Shown in pieces: positions 60,161-64,000 of a DNA stretch of 64,000 nt (position 1 is the stretch's first letter; each line of letters begins with the position of its first letter). The translations under genes were made by a program, and so were the position numbers. The stretch covers positions 15,804,965 to 15,868,964 of the forward strand of contig OY720642.1 of NCBI GenBank assembly GCA_963169105.1, given 5' to 3'. This stretch comes from Ceriagrion tenellum. Taxonomy: Eukaryota > Arthropoda > Insecta > Odonata > Coenagrionidae. Under the pieces are notes generated by a model, which worked only from the letters and a program-made list of their open reading frames with translations, did not search any database and was not told the DNA's origin.

Positions 60161-60675
60161 TTATAAGCTATCCGGGACTAGCCACGGAGTTCCACTTTTA
60201 CGGAGTCACCCGCAATGCACAATTGTGCGAAATTCCACAGAGAAAAAAATCATCCGCCTTGACCGGGATTCGAACCTTGATCCCTCAATAAAATCCACAG
60301 GGGAAGAGGACGCCTCGGTAGCTTAACTGGCTAAAGCACTCGGCCGGAAATCGAAGGATCTGGATTCGAATCCCGGTCAAGAACGAATACCATTTTGATG
60401 ATGTAATGCACCTGTCGGTCCGATTAAAGCGATTAAATAAGAGCAACAGATTGAAAAACTGATAGGTAAAATTATTCGTTCTTCCCTCACACAACATGTA
60501 ACGATGATAGAAACTGCGCTTCGTTCCAAACACACAGCACACCGAAATACAGTTCACCATTTCACATCTCTATGACATTGTCCTTCACACCTTTATTCGG
60601 GTTTTGTCCTATTATTCCCTCCCACACGCCAATGCGGCGGCTCGCAGGGTAAAATGTAGGTGTAAAATTCTAACA
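60161..60675 (+). mobile_element. tRNA-derived SINE with a LINE-like 3' tail
   Basis: The head at 60312-60385 resembles a tRNA: A box TAGCTTAACTGG (60319-60330) and B box GGATTCGAATCC (60362-60373), followed by the complement of the acceptor-side CGGTCAAG. The anticodon arm does not pair well, so it is SINE-like rather than a tRNA gene. The tail (60475-60672) follows the 3' UTR of the jockey-like LINE: GATAGAAACTG, CCAAACACAC, TTCACCATTTCAC, CCCTCCCACACGC and GCGGCTCGCAGGGTAAAATGTAG. A reverse B-box block (GACCGGGATTCGAACC, 60259-60274) lies 5' of the head. Such SINEs are thought to use the partner LINE's RT. Confidence 0.7.
60244..60602. repeat. Left arm of a large inverted repeat
   Basis: About 355 bp, including the SINE head and part of its tail, recurs as a reverse complement at 61075-61430 with roughly 95% identity. 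The 91- and 90-codon frames found in the two arms (60285-60560 minus, 61115-61387 plus) are the same shadow read from each arm. Confidence 0.88.
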
Positions 60676-60679
60676 TAAG

Positions 60680-60880
60680 AAGAAGTGTGAAAGGGAGGGA
60701 GAGGGTGGCAATCTTGTCTGTCATGGAGGAGGAGGCGGTAAGGTTCTCCCAGAAGGAGCGTGTGGATGGGGGTGGTGGGTTGGGGTTAAGGAGGATGGGG
60801 GTGGTGGTGGGTTGGGGGGATGGAGGGAAACGAGGGTGGGGAGGAGAAGGAGGCGAGTGGAGGGAGAGGGACGGAAAGGG
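60680..60880 (+). other. G-rich tract with G-quadruplex potential
   Basis: The plus strand carries repeated G runs, for example ATGGGGGTGGTGGGTTGGGG at 60768-60787 and GGGGGTGGTGGTGGGTTGG near 60796. It occupies the loop of the large inverted repeat. The following 60935-61070 is C-rich. Frames open here reflect composition. Confidence 0.7.
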
Positions 60881-61074
60881 ACTATAGGTATAAGGGCCTT
60901 TATCTGTCAGATCAATACGCCTCCAGAGGACGCGACGGCAGCCTCCTCCGCCGAAGATTGCTCTCCTCCTCGCCTTCACCCCACAAAAACACCCTCCCCC
61001 TCAAAATCCCCATCGCCCAGTCTCTCCATTCCCCTCCCCCACCTCTTCACCCCTTCACCTCTCCCACACACCCG

Positions 61075-61430
61075 AACAAAGGTGTGAAGGACAATGTCAT
61101 AGAGATGTGAAACGGTGAACTGTATTTCGGAGTGCTGTGTGTTTGGAACGAAGCGCAGTTTCTATCATCGTCACATGTTGCGTGAGGGAAGAACGAATAA
61201 TTTTACCTATGAGTTTTTCAATCTGTTGCTCGTATTTAATCGCCTTAATCGGACCGAGAGGTGCATTGCGTCATCAAAATGGTATTCATTCTTGACCGGG
61301 ATTCGAATCCGGATCCTTCGATTTCCGGCCGAGTGCTTTAGCCAGTTAAGCTACCGAGGCGTCCTCTTCCCCTGTGGATTTTATTGAGGGATCAAGGTTC
61401 GAATCCCGGCCAAGGTGGATGATTATTTTT
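61075..61430. repeat. Right arm of the large inverted repeat (inverted SINE copy)
   Basis: This is the minus-strand copy of the SINE. B box GGATTCGAATCC appears as GGATTCGAATCCGGATCC at 61300-61317, and the A box as CCAGTTAAGCTACC at 61343-61356. A second B-box-like block, GGTTCGAATCCCGG, lies at 61396-61409. The far LINE-like terminus (GCGGCTCGCAGGG) is missing here, unlike in the left copy. Confidence 0.85.
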
Positions 61431-61850
61431 CCTACCCCCACCCCATTTCCCTTCACTGTCCCGAAAGCCCTAGCAACCCACACACTGTCTCACTCACTTT
61501 CCTTCCATGAAACCACCCTTCTCTCTCTCTCGCGCTCTCACGGCAAACTTTCTCCGAAACTTTTTAATAAATACTTTTCTCTCCTCCTCTCAGTCGTCTT
61601 CGTTCAATCTCCCCAGTCTGTCTACTATCTCCATACTACCCATGCAAACCGCCTTGCGACGCTGAAACTGCATTTAATTTTCATACTCCTCTCCCTTTAC
61701 CACTGATCTAATTAAGGTGATTTTAAACCGTATTTCAATAACACAGAGATCTCCAAGGCGCCAATCAAACCAAAGGAAGGAGACTCTAAATATGCATTTC
61801 GGTTAGCCAGCGACAATAGACAAGGGGAAACATTAAAACCTCGCGATCAC
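61431..61850. other. Unassigned; C/T-rich with a LINE-terminus scrap
   Basis: 61430-61620 is pyrimidine-rich. 61620-61665 (CTACTATCTCCATACTACCC, ATGCAAACCGCC) resembles a decayed minus-strand LINE 3' terminus. No gene recognised. Confidence 0.35.
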
Positions 61851-62390
61851 TTAAGGTAGTTTGAGCGAAATATCATTTTACCTCGAAATTAATGAATTTG
61901 GTCTCATTTTAAAGAAAAATATCTCACCTATCTAATGACTTTATGACAATGACTAATGACCCCTTACCACATTACTTTCGGAGTTATTTGCCAGCTATTG
62001 TACATGGGAAATGGTACCTATATGCTCTCAGGAGAGACATTATTTCCAAAATGAGGCATTTTTAACACTTTATGTCGTAAAAAAACTAACAGCGAGTAGT
62101 TTGTTTGTTTTCTCAACTATTTTTGAAAATTAATCATATTTTCACCGCAATAGGTACTTCGGTATGATAATAAACCTTCCGTTTTGAAGGAGTTTCAAAC
62201 GCCCCGCGCCAAAAAAACGATATTTTTATTTAATTACATACCATTTCTGTCATATAAAACTACCTATAATATTGCACCATTAATAATGGAATATGAAATT
62301 CAAGTGTCCTAGAGCAGGTGAAATTAAAACGTATAATTCGAATATGGTCTCTATAAAGACTAGGGAACCATATCGCTCGGACTATTTTAA
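61851..62390. mobile_element. TTAA-bounded MITE, copy 3 (540 bp)
   Basis: It begins TTAAGGTAGTTTGAGCGAAA, in the same orientation as copy 2, and ends GCTCGGACTATTTTAA, where the right terminus has decayed from ACTACCTTAA. Shared interior blocks include TTATGTCGTAAAAAAACTAA and CGTTTTGAAGGAGTTTCAAA. Confidence 0.82.
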
Positions 62391-63057
62391 ATGAGGCAAA
62401 TAGCAAAGTGTACTTGACTTTGGTTTTTAAGATGGGTGAGGATTAACATTTAGAAAAACCCAAAATACCAATAAAATATAAGGATTCCCTTGCATCCATT
62501 GCGGTAACCAAGGCGACCATTGAGAGGGAGAAAGATTTTATATCGTCAACACGTGTATGGGTATGTTCCCGGAGGATAAAACTCAAACTAGAAATCTTAC
62601 TGAAACGTGCATAAATGGCACACAATGAAAGAATTACCATGTACATAAAAAGACTCGGAGTTTCAACCTCGGGCAACACACACACACTAGCACGTGTTCA
62701 CGGGTTTAAAGACTGTTCTCTCCACGTCGATGATCACCTGGTTGAGCGAAAAGCATATGTTGAAGTCTTTTTTTCCTTTGCTTTAGTTGAAATTATGGAT
62801 TTCTCTATAATTTATCTTATTTCTCAACAGTTTTTAAATTGTATATCAAATGTAAGCGCGTAAACCTGTCAATACCATTGATATTATTTTGATTAAAAGT
62901 ATCACTCTAGTTTTGTCAATCCGTTACACCCTCGTAATAAATCTCTCTTAACGGAAAAAATATCACGCAATATACCATCCCCACTCTCGTAAGTTTTGGG
63001 CAGTATCGAGTTAAAAAAATCTTGGGAAAAAGCCATGTTGCGTTACCGTCATTCATA
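62391..63057. other. Unassigned sequence between two inverted MITEs
   Basis: 667 bp lie between MITE copies of opposite orientation. Opposing frames 62443-62685 and 62615-62863 have no recognised domain. Confidence 0.3.
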
Positions 63058-63595
63058 TTAAGGTAGTGCGAGAGAGATAGTTCCCTAATCATAATAGAGA
63101 TCATATTCGATATATACGTTTTAATTTCACCAGCTGTGAGACACACGAATTAAATATTGTATTATTAATGGTTCAATAATATAGTTTTACATTACAGAAT
63201 TTGTAAGTAATCACATGAAAATATCTTACCTTGACTCATTTTTTCAAGCAGTATTTTTGAAACTCCTTCAAAATGGAAGGCTTATTGTGATTCCGAAGAA
63301 TTTACTGCGGTTACAATATCACAAAAATAGTTGAAAAACACACTAACTACACCCTGTTGAGCTTTTTTACAACACCGAAGTGTTAGAAATTCCTCATTTT
63401 GTAAATAAAGTCTCTCTGGAGTGCATACACGTACCATTTCCCATATAAAAGGGCTGATATTTTCTGGTAGATATCTTGGAAAGTAATGTGGTAAGGGGGT
63501 GAATTTTTTCTGTCAATGGAAGGGTGATATATTTTCTTTAAAATGAGACCAAATTGATTTCTAGGTGACATGATATTTCGCTCAAACTACCTTAA
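63058..63595. mobile_element. TTAA-bounded MITE, copy 4 (538 bp)
   Basis: It begins TTAAGGTAGTGCGAGAGAGA and ends CTCAAACTACCTTAA, in the same orientation as copy 1. Shared blocks include TTCACCAGCTGTGAGACAC and CTCTCTGGAGTGCATACACG, both close to copy 1. Confidence 0.82.
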
Positions 63596-64000
63596 ATAAA
63601 AGTACCGTCGCTAATAGGACTGACACTAGCACTATCATTGACAAATAATGCCACTAAGCACTACTGCTTGTTCATATTGTACATATTTTTATCCACGGTT
63701 GCAAACCGCCATGCAAGCCGCTTTTGTGCGCTGCAACAACGTTTGGTACGTCAGGTTGTGTTATGACTGTGAAAGTTGAAAAGTGAACTGCACTGGATGC
63801 AAAATCGATTAGTTCTGCAACTATTGTGGCCTTAAATTCTGTGAATGCTGTAGAATTCCTCACATCTATACTTTGGAATCGTATCTTTCTTAATTTATCC
63901 AATTACTGCGTCCTGCATAAGGACCGAAGAGGCAACATAACATATTTATGAAACCTTAAAACTTATAAAACCTGAATGGAACTCTATTTCTCTAACTCCA
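63596..64000. other. Unassigned sequence
   Basis: A CAAACCGCCATGCAAGCCGC block at 63704-63723 resembles the LINE-terminus scraps at 52.4 and 61.6 kb. Nothing else was recognised. Confidence 0.3.

Noticed and set aside
60312..60385. A functional tRNA gene
   Set aside because: A and B boxes are good, but the anticodon stem does not pair and the sequence continues into a SINE body. A SINE head is more likely.
60285..61387. Two near-identical 90-codon 'proteins' suggesting a conserved gene pair
   Set aside because: They are the same sequence read from the two arms of an inverted SINE repeat. The tRNA-like head and LINE-like tail explain the DNA better.

Overview
The window reads as repeat-rich, AT-rich nuclear DNA from an invertebrate animal, most likely an arthropod. 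This rests on the mix of jockey/CR1/I-like non-LTR retrotransposons, a Penelope-like element (PLE) remnant, small DNA transposons and a tRNA-derived SINE, and on the absence of compact bacterial-type genes, ribosome-binding sites and operons. I cannot name the species. I found no host protein-coding gene I would defend: the only open frames with recognisable content are fragments of retroelement proteins, all truncated, frameshifted or altered at catalytic residues.

Layout. 0-6 kb: a 270-bp direct duplication, two decayed LINE 3' ends, and a minus-strand LINE with a 403-codon reverse transcriptase (RT) frame whose YADD box is altered. 6-19 kb: a run of fold-back elements (5.9, 7.0, 9.9, 11.5, 12.1 and 17.9 kb), an unclassified repeat family ('repeat A') and one TTAA-bounded MITE. 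19-31 kb: a SINE-like repeat, a CR1/L2-like LINE 3' half, the best fold-back (26.8 kb) and a GIY-YIG endonuclease remnant of a PLE (29.6 kb). 32-47 kb: a small RT remnant, tandem duplications of 303 bp and 65 bp, two short TTAA-flanked MITEs and long stretches without recognisable content. 47-49.7 kb: a LINE interrupted by a second LINE with a clean 12-bp target-site duplication, then another LINE 3' end. 52.5-57 kb: a MITE and a long decayed LINE with endonuclease and RT domains that has PLE-type pieces inside it. 57.6-64 kb: a jockey-like LINE, a SINE whose tail resembles the 3' end of that LINE, a large inverted repeat of the SINE around a G-rich core, and two more MITE copies.

The most interesting signal is a set of hammerhead-ribozyme-like cores within or beside the fold-backs. 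The pattern is a CTGANGA box, one extra U, a perfect short stem, GAAAC, a tiny stem III and GTC. The 26.85-kb copy can form all three helices. A degenerate version lies about 250 bp downstream of the GIY-YIG remnant, which fits the known association of hammerhead motifs with PLE terminal repeats. The fold-backs may therefore be non-autonomous, inverted-terminal-repeat derivatives of a PLE. A second system is the SINE/LINE partnership at 58.4-61.4 kb. All family assignments come from reading the sequence and translations by eye; no database search was possible.
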